A stretch of 64,000 nucleotides of DNA, taken from assembly GCF_014202275.1 (NCBI RefSeq), contig NZ_JACHGF010000002.1, forward strand, positions 124,001-188,000. Reading direction: 5' to 3'. Numbering within the stretch: position 1 is the stretch's first letter; every line of letters begins with the position of its first letter. The stretch comes from Rhabdobacter roseus (GTDB lineage Bacteria > Bacteroidota > Bacteroidia > Cytophagales > Spirosomataceae). Position numbers and translations under genes: made by a program. Shown piece after piece: positions 52,013 to 61,307 of this stretch. The notes below the pieces were generated by a model. That model worked only from the letters and a program-made list of their open reading frames with translations, was not told where the DNA came from and searched no databases.

Positions 52013-54859
52013 ATGAAAACAGAATTAGAATATTCTGAAGAAGCCAAACACCTCCGAGACACGAATAGAGTAGAAGAAGCCTTCATTTTAGTGGATCATG
52101 GATTATCATTTTACCCAAAATCGGCAATTCTATTTTTCAGAAAAGGTACTCTTTATTCATTCATAAAAGATTACGGACAGGCTATCTATTTTCACAATCA
52201 TAGCATTTATCTTGATCCTGCCTTTGCCTCTCCTGAGTATGGGTTGGGGAGTGTCTATCATGATTTAAAAGAGTACGATCGGGCCATCCACCACCACGAG
52301 CAAGCCATTAAGAAGGATCCAAATGATGCCAATCCCGAGCATGGGCTGGGGAATACCTATCTTGCATTAAAAGAGTACGATCGGGCCATCCATCACTACG
52401 AGCAGGCTATCCAGATGGATCCAAACGATGCCTATCCCGAGTTTGGGCTGGGTAATGTCTATTTAGATTTAAAACATTATTCTCGGGCTATTCAGCATTA
52501 TAATCAGGCTATCCAGAAGGAGCCTAATTTCGCTCATCCAGAAGAAAGGCTGGGAACTGTCTATCATGATTTAAAAGATTTCACTCTGGCCATCCTACAT
52601 TATGAGCAGGCCATCCAGAATGATCCTGACTTCGCTGCTCCCGAGCACGGCATGGGGAATGTCTATCATGATTTACAAGATTACCCTCGGGCGATCCATC
52701 ACTACGAGCAAGCCATCCAGAAGGATCCTGACTTAGCTGCTCCCGAGCACGGGCTGGGGAATGTCTATCGTGCATTACAAGATTACCCTCGGGCAATTCA
52801 TCACTACGAGCAGGCCATCCAGAAGGATCCTGACTATGCCCATCCCGAGCACGGCATGGGGAATGTCTATCATGATTTACAAGATTACCCTCGGGCGATC
52901 CATCACTACGAGCAAGCCATCCAGAAGGACCTAAACGATGCCTATCCCGAGAACGGGCTGGGGAATGTCTATCGTGCCTTAAAGGATTACCCCCGGGCGA
53001 TCCATCACTACGAGCAGGCCATCCAGAAGAATCCAAACTTCGCCTATCCCGAGCACGGGCTGGGTAATGTCTATTTAGATTTAAAACATTATTCTCTGGG
53101 CATTCAGCATTATAATCAGGCCATCCAGAAGGATCCTGACTCAGGCCTTCCCGAATACGGACTGGGGATAACCTATTATAATTTAAAAGAGTATTCTCAT
53201 GCTAGAATTCATCTTACACGTTGCATATTTCTAGATAGTAGTTTAGCAACAGGAGTCGCTTACCAATTAGTGCCGATTTTTGACAAAGAGATACCATGCC
53301 CCTATTTAGTTCTTCATTTAGTGAGAATCGTTCCAGAAACATGGTCTGATTTAACTAGCATAGTACAACGCGCCCAAGCCCAGAGTCGAACGGTACAGCT
53401 ATATCAAACTTATCTGAAAAATTACAGTGTAAGTAAAGAGAGCCAAAAGCAATACAAGTATCTGGAAGCACTCATTAATTACTTTATGGGGCTACCCTTC
53501 GAAGCTTACCGCATTTTTGGACAGGAAATTGATAGTAGTGAGGATTCTATTTCTCTCATGGGTAACTATTATTGGTTACAGGCGGCCACGGCTTTTGCTA
53601 TTCCAGATGACACTTATAACACTCTGAAAGAAAACGCTATCTCAGATGCGTATGAACTTCTGAGCGCTCCTACTGATGCCTCAGCTCAGGAGTTATATTA
53701 TGCAGCTCAAATTCTTTGGAATGAATTCCTATCCAAAAATGACCCAAAATTTGCCGAGCAGGCAGACCGTGCCTTTCAACTGGCTGATGAAGCTTCATAC
53801 TTGCCCGCCGCTTACATGAGGGTACTGACACTTGGCACTTTGAACCGTACAGAAGAACAAGCTCAGAAAATAGCCCATATAATAAGTCTGGAGCTATCTG
53901 ATCCTGATGGTCCTGCCTTTTTGAGAGGCTTTGAAGTGCAGAACTTAGATCCATCAAAAAAAGATTTTCTTACTCCTATATTGAAGTATGCTCATTTCAC
54001 AGAAATAATTGAAGCCATTGAGCTTGTAAGCGAGGGCCCCGTCGCAAAAATACCCGAATTCTATCAGGCATGGCATATGCCTAATCTGGAAGAGATCCGA
54101 ATTAAAGTAGAAAAAGTGGAGCTCGAAAATCTTAAATCAGGCCTGTTAAATTCATTTGTAGAAAAGGTAGGGTCTATATATAACACAGAGCGAGCAAATA
54201 AACTTAAAGAAGAGATTGATTTCATCGATGATGATTTACAGGATTCAATAGAACGTATTTTCACTAAGTACGATACACCAGTATCAAGTGAAGGATATTC
54301 CACAGATCTAGAATTCGAATTAGCGACCTTTATTCATAAATGGCGGGTAGCTCAACGTTACAGGCATGATGGTGGAGTAATGAGTGGCCGAATTGTCTAC
54401 GAGAAGGTTATCGCTTACTTTATGCATAAAGGCATTTTAGAGCCTTTATCGGCCTTTTCACTTACGTATTACGCTTTCTTTATTCAGGAACGCCATAAAC
54501 CTAAAAATCTCTATTCAATTTTCAGTTCAGCGTCCTTAGAGGGGACTACAGACATAGGAAAGGAAGCCTTAGCTGGCGTAGGAAAAACAATTATATCAAC
54601 CACCCTCGAAATAGGCTCTGCCAGTCTTTCGCCGGTCACTTTTTTTGTGGGATTTATGATCAAAACGATCCTTCAGCACCGAGCGTTATTCTCATCTTCA
54701 TGCTTAATTACGTTGTCGGCCAAAGACGATTACAACACCTTCAAGAGAATCTTAGACGAAAACACCTTAGAGCTAGTGAAACAGTATCGTCCCAAAGATC
54801 CAGACGAGCAAGGAGTCTGGGAGCAAATCTGCCGCTGGTACGATGAGCGTTCACTCTAG
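52013..54859 (+). CDS. large TPR-repeat protein of unknown function on an AT-rich island
   Basis: The 948-residue protein has about twelve tetratricopeptide repeats (residues 1-410). Ten of them are near-identical 34-residue units of the form PEHGLGNVYHDLQDYPRAIH, encoded by about 102-base DNA repeats from 52229 to 53248. The C-terminal 540 residues are helical, with charged stretches (LKEEIDFIDDDLQDSIERIF) and one hydrophobic stretch near the end (LSPVTFFVGFMIKTIL). No catalytic motif is recognised. There is no signal peptide. The gene is AT-rich with only two RGTACY words and lies between direct copies of a palindromic element, which suggests acquisition as a unit. A scaffold or sensor role is a guess. 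Confidence 0.8.
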   Translation: MKTELEYSEEAKHLRDTNRVEEAFILVDHGLSFYPKSAILFFRKGTLYSFIKDYGQAIYFHNHSIYLDPAFASPEYGLGSVYHDLKEYDRAIHHHEQAIKKDPNDANPEHGLGNTYLALKEYDRAIHHYEQAIQMDPNDAYPEFGLGNVYLDLKHYSRAIQHYNQAIQKEPNFAHPEERLGTVYHDLKDFTLAILHYEQAIQNDPDFAAPEHGMGNVYHDLQDYPRAIHHYEQAIQKDPDLAAPEHGLGNVYRALQDYPRAIHHYEQAIQKDPDYAHPEHGMGNVYHDLQDYPRAIHHYEQAIQKDLNDAYPENGLGNVYRALKDYPRAIHHYEQAIQKNPNFAYPEHGLGNVYLDLKHYSLGIQHYNQAIQKDPDSGLPEYGLGITYYNLKEYSHARIHLTRCIFLDSSLATGVAYQLVPIFDKEIPCPYLVLHLVRIVPETWSDLTSIVQRAQAQSRTVQLYQTYLKNYSVSKESQKQYKYLEALINYFMGLPFEAYRIFGQEIDSSEDSISLMGNYYWLQAATAFAIPDDTYNTLKENAISDAYELLSAPTDASAQELYYAAQILWNEFLSKNDPKFAEQADRAFQLADEASYLPAAYMRVLTLGTLNRTEEQAQKIAHIISLELSDPDGPAFLRGFEVQNLDPSKKDFLTPILKYAHFTEIIEAIELVSEGPVAKIPEFYQAWHMPNLEEIRIKVEKVELENLKSGLLNSFVEKVGSIYNTERANKLKEEIDFIDDDLQDSIERIFTKYDTPVSSEGYSTDLEFELATFIHKWRVAQRYRHDGGVMSGRIVYEKVIAYFMHKGILEPLSAFSLTYYAFFIQERHKPKNLYSIFSSASLEGTTDIGKEALAGVGKTIISTTLEIGSASLSPVTFFVGFMIKTILQHRALFSSSCLITLSAKDDYNTFKRILDENTLELVKQYRPKDPDEQGVWEQICRWYDERSL

Positions 54860-54951
54860 TTACATGCCAAGTAGTAACCACCAGCTAAAATCAACTAGCT
54901 CCGGTAACCTGCTAAGCGTAGTCTCCGACTCGGCGGCACCCCGCTGGGCGG

Positions 54952-55114
54952 CACCCGCTACGTTTGTGCGTCTTCGGTCTCCGACCGAGGTAAAGTACTT
55001 GCTCCCTGGTACTTCGGTCACAGACCGCGTGACACCAGGCCGTAGTTCAAACTACGCCCAACGGGGGGCTAGATGAAAAAAAGACCGCAGCGCGGTCACA
55101 CGGTTTAGTTAAAG
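54952..55114. repeat. palindrome-rich element, right copy flanking the TPR gene
   Basis: Part A (54952-55039) repeats 51784-51872 in direct orientation, including CGCTACGTTTGTGCGTC, CGGTCTCCGACCG and CAGACCGCGTGACACCAGG. Part B (55072-55114) repeats 51708-51751. A small local duplication (GGCGGCACCC) precedes part A. Further palindromes such as GACCACCCTGTGGTC lie at about 55139-55153. The rest of the 439-base gap 54860-55298 has no gene. Confidence 0.65.
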
Positions 55115-55298
55115 TCGTGCCCTCTTACGTACTGACCGACCACCCTGTGGTCGCACAGACAGGTTTCCCAGGAGAATGTAATGTTTCGTTCCGTTGTACG
55201 AGAAACAGAAGTCTAGAGAAAGTACCTCTAGTTGCCGATTTTGCTAATTTATTCCTAAATAGGTACTTATTTTGACCGTTTTAATTCAATTCCCTCTC

Positions 55299-56258
55299 AT
55301 GCAGAACCTAAAAATAGCCACCGCGCAATTTGAGAACCGCAGCGGCGATAAAGCGTATAATTTGTCGGTGATCGAAAAGCTGGCCCAGCAAGCGGCGGCA
55401 GCGGGAGCGGACGCCATTGCGTTTCACGAATGCTCCGTGACGGGCTATACCTTTGCCCGGTACCTTTCCAAAGAGCAGATGCTGGAGCTGGCGGAGCGGA
55501 TTCCGGACGGAGCGAGCGTAGCCCGCCTGACGGAAATAGCCCGTAGGTACGACATCGTGGTGCTGGCGGGGCTGTTTGAGAAAGACGAAAACGATGATTT
55601 ATTCAAAGCCTACGTGTGCGTGGACAAAAACGGACTGGTGGCCAAGTACCGCAAGCTGCATCCGTTTATCAACCCGCACCTCACGCCCGGCGATGGCTAC
55701 TGTGTCTTTGAGCTCAAGGGCTGGAAGTGCGGCATTTTGATCTGCTACGACAACAACGTCATCGAAAACGTGCGGGCGACCACGCTGCTGGGCGCGCAGG
55801 TGATCTTTATGCCCCACGTGACCATGTGTACGCCCTCCACGCGGCCAGGAGCGGGCTTTGTGGACCCCGCGCTCTGGGCCAACCGCGAGGCCGACCCTAC
55901 CTCGCTCCGGTTGGAGTTCGACGGCCTGAAGGGGCGGGCGTGGCTCATGAAATGGCTACCCGCCCGCGCCTACGACAACGGCGTGTACGTGGTGTTCTCC
56001 AACCCGATTGGCATGGACGACGACCAGCTCAAGAACGGCTGCTCCATGCTCCTGGACCCTTTTGGCGATGTGTTGGCCGAGTGCCGTACCTGGGAGGATA
56101 GCTTCGTGATGGCCACCTTTATGCCCGAAAAACTCACGCAGGCGGGCGGGTACCGGTACCTGAAAGCCCGGCGGCCGGACCTCTACCGCGACATCCTGGG
56201 GCAGGAGCACCGGCCCGAGCAGAAGGTGGTGTGGCTAGAGGACCAGGGAAAAGAATAA
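55299..56258 (+). CDS. nitrilase-family carbon-nitrogen hydrolase
   Basis: The product, 319 residues, has the nitrilase triad E44 (FHECSVTGY), K119 (KYRKLHP) and C149 (ILICYDNN), in the spacing typical of the superfamily. These enzymes hydrolyse nitriles, amides or N-carbamoyl groups; the subfamily is not clear. The ATG at 55299 begins MQNLKIATAQFE, the normal first strand, so an in-frame start at 55272 is rejected. It lies 80 bases before a PL8 lyase gene. Confidence 0.9.
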   Translation: MQNLKIATAQFENRSGDKAYNLSVIEKLAQQAAAAGADAIAFHECSVTGYTFARYLSKEQMLELAERIPDGASVARLTEIARRYDIVVLAGLFEKDENDDLFKAYVCVDKNGLVAKYRKLHPFINPHLTPGDGYCVFELKGWKCGILICYDNNVIENVRATTLLGAQVIFMPHVTMCTPSTRPGAGFVDPALWANREADPTSLRLEFDGLKGRAWLMKWLPARAYDNGVYVVFSNPIGMDDDQLKNGCSMLLDPFGDVLAECRTWEDSFVMATFMPEKLTQAGGYRYLKARRPDLYRDILGQEHRPEQKVVWLEDQGKE

Positions 56259-56338
56259 TTACCTATGTGACCGATAGAAACGGACTTCGTGAAGCTTTTG
56301 GAAGGGAATTGACTAAACCCTATTAACTGTTTTCTTCC

Positions 56339-58507
56339 ATGAAGTACCTCTTACGGTGCCTGCCGCTGGCACTGATTCTTTCGCTATTGGCCTCGTTGGG
56401 TATGGCCCAAACCGAGGATATAAAATTGATTAAAAAACGGGTCGTGGAGGCGCTGATGGCTAGTCCGGTCAGCGATAGTACGGTGGAAGCCGCCCTGGCC
56501 AAGATGAACGAAGACGGTAGCTTCCGGGGCATCAACTACGAAGACCTGAGCCGCACGGCCAGCTACCCACACCGGGAGCACACCCGCGACCTGCTGTACA
56601 TGGCGAAGGTTTACCAAACCAAATCGTCCCGCTTTTACAAGAGCAAGTCCCTGAAGGCGCAAATAGAAAAAGGGCTGGGCTTCTGGGCGAAGCACGATTT
56701 TGTGGGCGACAACTGGCACGACAGCCAGATCACTACCCCAACCGACCTGGGCGATCTGCTGCTGGTAATAGGCGACGAACTACCCAAGGACCTAGTGGCG
56801 AAGCTGCTGCCCATTGTCGGCCGGGCCAACATGAACGCCTCGGGCGCGCGGCCCAGCGGCGACCGCATCGTGATTGCGGGCATTCTGGCCAAAAACCTGC
56901 TTTTTCAGGGCAACTACCAGGAGTTTGATAAAATCATTCGGATCATTGAGGGAGAGCTGAAGTTTGCGACGGGCGAGCGCGGGATGCAGCACGACTACAG
57001 CTTTCACCACCGCGTGGACCGCGTGAACAACACCTCTTCCTACGGCTACGGCAAGTACGCCAACGCGTTCGGGGAGTGGTCGTACTACGTGGCGGGTACC
57101 CGCTATGCCTTTTCCAAAGAAAAAATAAATCATTTGGTGGACTACTACCTCGACGGCGTGTACAAGCAGATGGTGTACGGGGTGTACGAGGACATCAGTG
57201 TCAAGAACCGAAGCATCTCTCACAAGGCGACCTTCCGGCCGCACAGTACCCTCGAGATCGAGCGGCTGCTGGTCAGTACTGACTACCGCAAAGCCGAGCT
57301 GGAGGAAATCATCCGGCTGCGGAAGGGGCAAGCGAAGCCCTCGGCCTCCTTTGCCAAGTTCTTCTGGCAAACGGAACATTTCGTGTTTCAACGCCCGACT
57401 TACTACACCACCGTGCGCATGTTTTCGACCCGCAACCGCAACATGGAAGAACCTTACAACGGACCGGGAAAAACTACGCACCACCGCGCCGACGGCACCA
57501 ACTACCTGATGTTAAAAGGCGATGAGTACCACAACATCTGGCCCGTGTACGACTGGCAAAAGATCTCGGGGACGACCATCGTGCAGAAACCCCAGCTACC
57601 GGGCCCGGACAACATCCAAAAGGACGGCCTGACCGACTTTGTGGGGGCCGTAACCGACGGCCTGTACGGAGCCGTGGCCTTCGATTTTAAGAGTCCGCAT
57701 GACCCCCTGGAAGGCAAGAAAGCGTGGTTCTTTTTCGACCAGGAGTACGTATGTCTGGGTACGGGCATTAAATCAGCAGCCAACCAGGAGGTAGCCACTA
57801 CCGTGAACCAGGTACTTTTGCGGAGCGAGGTACAGCTAATGCAGGAGGGTACTTCCCAGCAACTGCCGAAAGGAAGCCGCACCCTCCAGAACGTAAAGTG
57901 GGTACATCACGATAAGGTTGGCTATATTTTTCCCCAACCGGCCACCGTCCAGCTGTCCAACCAGGCCGAAACGGGCCGCTGGTCGGACATTACGGACCAA
58001 AAAAATATCAGCAAGGAGTTGGTCAGCGAAGAGGTATTTAACCTGTGGTTTAACCACGGTCGGAAGCCGAACGGGGCGTCCTACGCCTACATTGTGGTAC
58101 CTGACGTAACGGAGCAGGCACTGAGCCAGAGTAGCCAGAACAACCGCTCGGTCGAAATCCTTTCCAATACCTCGGCGCTCCAGGCTGTGAAGCACGGACA
58201 GCTGGGTATCAGCCAGCTCGTTTTCCACCGCGCCGGGTCGGTCGAGATCGGGCCGGGCGTCACCGTAGCGTTGGATAGCCCCGGTCTGGCCATGCTAAAA
58301 ACCAAGGACGGGCGGCTGAGTGAACTGACCCTGGCCGACCCATCGCGAAAACTCAGCCGGATCATGCTGACTGTGAGTGGCGTATACAAGGCCAAGGGTG
58401 AAAACTACCGCACCCTCGTGGACGAAAAGCAGCAAAGTACCCTTTTTATCGTGGACCTACCCCAGGACGTTTATAATGGAAAGAGCGTACACATCAGCGG
58501 CTTATGA
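56339..58507 (+). CDS. secreted PL8-family polysaccharide lyase (hyaluronate/chondroitin/xanthan lyase-like)
   Basis: The 722-residue protein has a signal peptide (RCLPLALILSLLASLGMAQ), an alpha/alpha-toroid catalytic domain and C-terminal beta-sandwich domains. The active-site cluster is DYSFHHRVDRVNN with H223, followed by SYGYGKYAN with the catalytic Tyr near residue 236. The second family signature is MEEPYNGPGKTTHHRADGT. PL8 enzymes cleave acidic polysaccharides by beta-elimination. With the two heparinase-like lyases in this window it points to glycosaminoglycan or similar substrates. Confidence 0.9.
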   Translation: MKYLLRCLPLALILSLLASLGMAQTEDIKLIKKRVVEALMASPVSDSTVEAALAKMNEDGSFRGINYEDLSRTASYPHREHTRDLLYMAKVYQTKSSRFYKSKSLKAQIEKGLGFWAKHDFVGDNWHDSQITTPTDLGDLLLVIGDELPKDLVAKLLPIVGRANMNASGARPSGDRIVIAGILAKNLLFQGNYQEFDKIIRIIEGELKFATGERGMQHDYSFHHRVDRVNNTSSYGYGKYANAFGEWSYYVAGTRYAFSKEKINHLVDYYLDGVYKQMVYGVYEDISVKNRSISHKATFRPHSTLEIERLLVSTDYRKAELEEIIRLRKGQAKPSASFAKFFWQTEHFVFQRPTYYTTVRMFSTRNRNMEEPYNGPGKTTHHRADGTNYLMLKGDEYHNIWPVYDWQKISGTTIVQKPQLPGPDNIQKDGLTDFVGAVTDGLYGAVAFDFKSPHDPLEGKKAWFFFDQEYVCLGTGIKSAANQEVATTVNQVLLRSEVQLMQEGTSQQLPKGSRTLQNVKWVHHDKVGYIFPQPATVQLSNQAETGRWSDITDQKNISKELVSEEVFNLWFNHGRKPNGASYAYIVVPDVTEQALSQSSQNNRSVEILSNTSALQAVKHGQLGISQLVFHRAGSVEIGPGVTVALDSPGLAMLKTKDGRLSELTLADPSRKLSRIMLTVSGVYKAKGENYRTLVDEKQQSTLFIVDLPQDVYNGKSVHISGL

Positions 58508-58533
58508 CCGCTGCTCAGGGTACTTGGCCCGCG

Positions 58534-59292
58534 TCAATAGGCCGTCCAGCCGCCGTCGGCCGTGACGGTGGTACCATTGAGGAAGCTCGCTTCGTCGGAG
58601 GCTAAAAACAGCGCCAGCTGAGCAATTTCGGCGGGTTCGGCGGCCCGAATATTATTAGCCGTGCCCGCATTCATGCGTTCGAACCCGGCGGGATGAATGT
58701 GGGCGTGTTCCATGATGTTGGTCGTGACGCCTCCCGGCGCGATGGCATTGCAGCGAATGCCGCGCGGGGCGTACTGGTAGCCAATGTTTTTGGTGAGCCC
58801 GATCAGCCCGTGCTTGGAGGCCGTGTAGGCCGCTCCGGCCCGTCCACCGTACAGCCCTCCGATGGACGCCACGTTGATGATGACGCCTTTTTCTTGTTGT
58901 AAAAATACAGGAATCGCTTTACGACAGGCATAGAACGGTCCGCTCAGGTTCACGGCCAGGACGGTATCCCACAGGGTATTGGAGACATCCGCCGCCGGTG
59001 TGAAATCATCCATGATGCCCGCGTTGTTGACCAGCATATCCAGGCCACCCCAGTGCGCCACGGTTTCGTCGATGAGTCGATTGACCTCTTCTTCGCGCGC
59101 GATATCGGCCGTCAGGGCGTGCACCAGGTACCCCTGCTCCAGCAGGCGTTGGGTAGCGGCTTCGAGCGGCGCGGCGTGCAGGTCGGAGAGCATCACCCGG
59201 GCCCCTTCTTGGGCAAAACGCTCGGCGATGGCTTTTCCAATGCCGGAAGCCGCTCCGGTAACGATGGCGATTTTATCTTGTAACTGGTTCAT
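58534..59292 (-). CDS. SDR-family NAD(P)-dependent oxidoreductase
   Basis: A 252-residue short-chain dehydrogenase with the cofactor motif TGAASGIG (12-19), NNAG (89-92) and catalytic S143, Y156 and K160 (YTASK). The C-terminal FLASDEASFLNGTTVTADGGW is standard for the classical family. An Asp at the end of strand 2 (LSDLHA) suggests preference for NAD(H). Start 59292 (MNQLQDKIAIVTG) is the normal family start. It converges on the PL8 gene with a 26-base gap. Confidence 0.93.
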   Translation of the reverse strand: MNQLQDKIAIVTGAASGIGKAIAERFAQEGARVMLSDLHAAPLEAATQRLLEQGYLVHALTADIAREEEVNRLIDETVAHWGGLDMLVNNAGIMDDFTPAADVSNTLWDTVLAVNLSGPFYACRKAIPVFLQQEKGVIINVASIGGLYGGRAGAAYTASKHGLIGLTKNIGYQYAPRGIRCNAIAPGGVTTNIMEHAHIHPAGFERMNAGTANNIRAAEPAEIAQLALFLASDEASFLNGTTVTADGGWTAY

Positions 59293-59734
59293 AGCGAGTA
59301 ATGTGGTTGTTTGGTAAGTGAAAAGAAACCCGATTGGATTGGGCCCGTTTTGATAAAACAAAGATAAAGGCAGGCAGAGCAGCTTTTCCTGACCAATGCC
59401 TCCCCACCAACTGATATAAATCAGGTACCTCGCCGCTCCGGTTATTAAAGTACGTAGTCAGTCGGCAAAGTCCCCCTCTACTGAAAGGAGAGGGGGACTT
59501 AGGGGGCGGTCCGCCGCGCGGTGAGGTCAAAAAACAACTTACCAACCGGCGCGCCAGAAGTACCCAGGAAAACGTACTTTTGAACGAGTGATGCAAAGTA
59601 CCCTGGCGCGTGGAATTTCGAAGGTACTTTGCATCCAGGCATACCTATTGTAGAGCGACGAAAGGGGGTACTTTTGGTGCCAACTAATTCCCCAGTTTTG
59701 ATGAACGAACTTAACCACTAAATCCTGATCGAGT
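59293..59734. other. 442-base gap with two inverted repeats between divergent genes
   Basis: GTCCCCCTCT (59470-59479) pairs with AGAGGGGGAC (59489-59498), followed by TTAGGGGG. This is a palindrome of a kind widely scattered in Bacteroidota genomes. GATGCAAAGTACC (59590-59602) pairs perfectly with GGTACTTTGCATC (59623-59635) and is built around the AAGTACC word. As the flanking genes diverge, these are not terminators of either; promoters should also lie here. No gene is seen. Confidence 0.6.
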
Positions 59735-60583
59735 ATGCGTTGGCAGAATTTACGAAGAAGCGGAAATGTAGAAGACCGCCGCGGCATGTCCGGCGGAGGC
59801 AAAGTAGCGGTGGGCGGCCTGGGGTTCGTCATTTTATTGGTAGTGGGCCTGCTGACGGGCCAGGACCCCGGCGAGATCCTGTCTAACCTCCAGGGCGACC
59901 AGCCCACCGAACAGACCGGCACCCGCCCTCCGGGGCCGCGGCCGGATGATAAAATGGCCGATTTCGTGTCGGCCGTGCTGGGGAGTACCGAGGACGTCTG
60001 GACGCAAATCTACGCCGAGAACAACGCCCAGTACCAGGCTCCGCGGCTGCAGATCTTCGAGGGCGCTACCCAGGGAGCTTGCGGTAGTGCTTCGGCGGCC
60101 ATGGGGCCGTTTTACTGCCCGGCCGACTACAAGGTGTACATCGACCTGTCGTTTTGTGATGCCCTACGGGATCGGTTCAAGGCACCGGGCGAGTTTGCGG
60201 TGGCCTACGTGGTGGCCCACGAGGTAGGCCATCACGTGCAAAACCTGATGGGTGTTTCGGAGCAGGTGCAGCGGCAGCGTGGCCGCCTGAGCCAGGCCGA
60301 GTACAACAAACTTTCCGTCAAACTGGAGCTCCAGGCCGACTTCCTGGCGGGCGTCTGGGCCAACCGGGCGCACGAAATGGAAAATATCCTGGAGCCGGGC
60401 GACCTGGAAGCGGCCCTGAAAGCGGCCAACGCCATTGGCGATGATAAGCTGCAAAAAGAAGCCCAGGGCTACGTAGTACCCGACGCCTTTACGCACGGCA
60501 CGTCCCAGCAGCGCATGTACTGGTTCAAGAAAGGCTACGAAACCGGCGATCTGAATCAGGGAAAATTTGAGGATATTCGGTAG
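59735..60583 (+). CDS. YpfJ-type neutral zinc metallopeptidase
   Basis: A 282-residue protein with one N-terminal membrane helix (KVAVGGLGFVILLVVGLLTG, about 23-42) and a zinc peptidase domain. The zinc motif is HEVGHH (162-167), followed by LELQADFLAGVWANRAH, whose Glu/Asp supply the third ligand. The N-terminus MRWQNLRRSGNVEDRRG is the family hallmark. The catalytic domain should face the periplasm. Substrates are unknown. Confidence 0.92.
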   Translation: MRWQNLRRSGNVEDRRGMSGGGKVAVGGLGFVILLVVGLLTGQDPGEILSNLQGDQPTEQTGTRPPGPRPDDKMADFVSAVLGSTEDVWTQIYAENNAQYQAPRLQIFEGATQGACGSASAAMGPFYCPADYKVYIDLSFCDALRDRFKAPGEFAVAYVVAHEVGHHVQNLMGVSEQVQRQRGRLSQAEYNKLSVKLELQADFLAGVWANRAHEMENILEPGDLEAALKAANAIGDDKLQKEAQGYVVPDAFTHGTSQQRMYWFKKGYETGDLNQGKFEDIR

Positions 60584-60782
60584 CAGGAGAGGCCCGCTGA
60601 TCACACCAAAGTACCTTGCCCGAACCGGCATCTTGAAAGCATTTCTTATAAAAAAAAGTAGGGTAGGTAGCGCGACGGGGAGACTGCCAGTCTGTACTTT
60701 TGTGTACCCGATCAAAGCGTGAGCCTAATCGTAAATAAGCTTCGCTACGGAGGGTATCTACTGTTCAACCATTCCTACTAAA

Positions 60783-61261
60783 ATGAAAAGAATTGTTAGC
60801 ACGAGCCTGTTGCTGATGCTCGTATTTTTTGGCGCCTTGGGCCAAACCCCGTCCGACACCATTGAGATCAAAAAGGCGCTGGGTATTGTATTCCGCAAAA
60901 CGGCAAGAATTTGACGCCTAAGCAGCTGCTGGAGATAACCAGCTCCAATCCGGAGGCGTACGAACTCATGAAGAAGGCTAGGAATAAGGGGAACGTCAGC
61001 GCGGTCTTTAGCGGGGCGGCAGGTTTTTTAATCGGTTGGCCCCTGGGGACGGCCATTGCCGGTGGAAAGCCTAATTGGGCTTTGGCGGGCATTGGTGCGG
61101 GGCTTTTGGTGGTGGGAATCCCTATTTCGGCGGCTTCCACGCGCGAGGCCAAACGGGCCGTTCGGATTTATAATGATGATTTGAAAAAAGAAGCATTGAC
61201 GCAGTTCGATCTTAAAATCGGCCTGACGGGCACCGGCTTAAGCGCAAAGCTGACGTTTTGA
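60783..61261 (+). pseudogene. frameshifted small exported or membrane protein
   Basis: ATG 60783 opens a frame with a signal peptide (MKRIVSTSLLLMLVFFGALGQ) that stops after 43 codons at 60912-60914. A second frame continues without a break to 61261 (LTPKQLLEITSSNPEAYELM through IGLTGTGLSAKLTF), with hydrophobic segments GAAGFLIGWPLGTAIAGG and AGIGAGLLVVGIPISAAS. The two read as one protein (FRKNGKNLTPKQLLE) if one A is restored in the A4 run at 60897-60900. It is therefore a single-base deletion, a sequencing error or, less likely, programmed slippage. Function unknown. Confidence 0.65.
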
Positions 61262-61307
61262 CAAGGGACGTAAAGTGTAAAGTGCCTATCGCACCCATAA
61301 AGCTAAC

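Noticed and set aside
54562-54600. A nucleotide-binding P-loop in the TPR protein (ALAGVGKTIIS)
   Set aside because: GKT is present, but the glycine required five residues before it is absent, and no Walker B partner is visible.
60885-60915. Programmed -1 ribosomal frameshifting
   Set aside because: The site CGCAAAACG is not a standard slippery heptamer and no downstream pseudoknot is evident. A one-base deletion is simpler.
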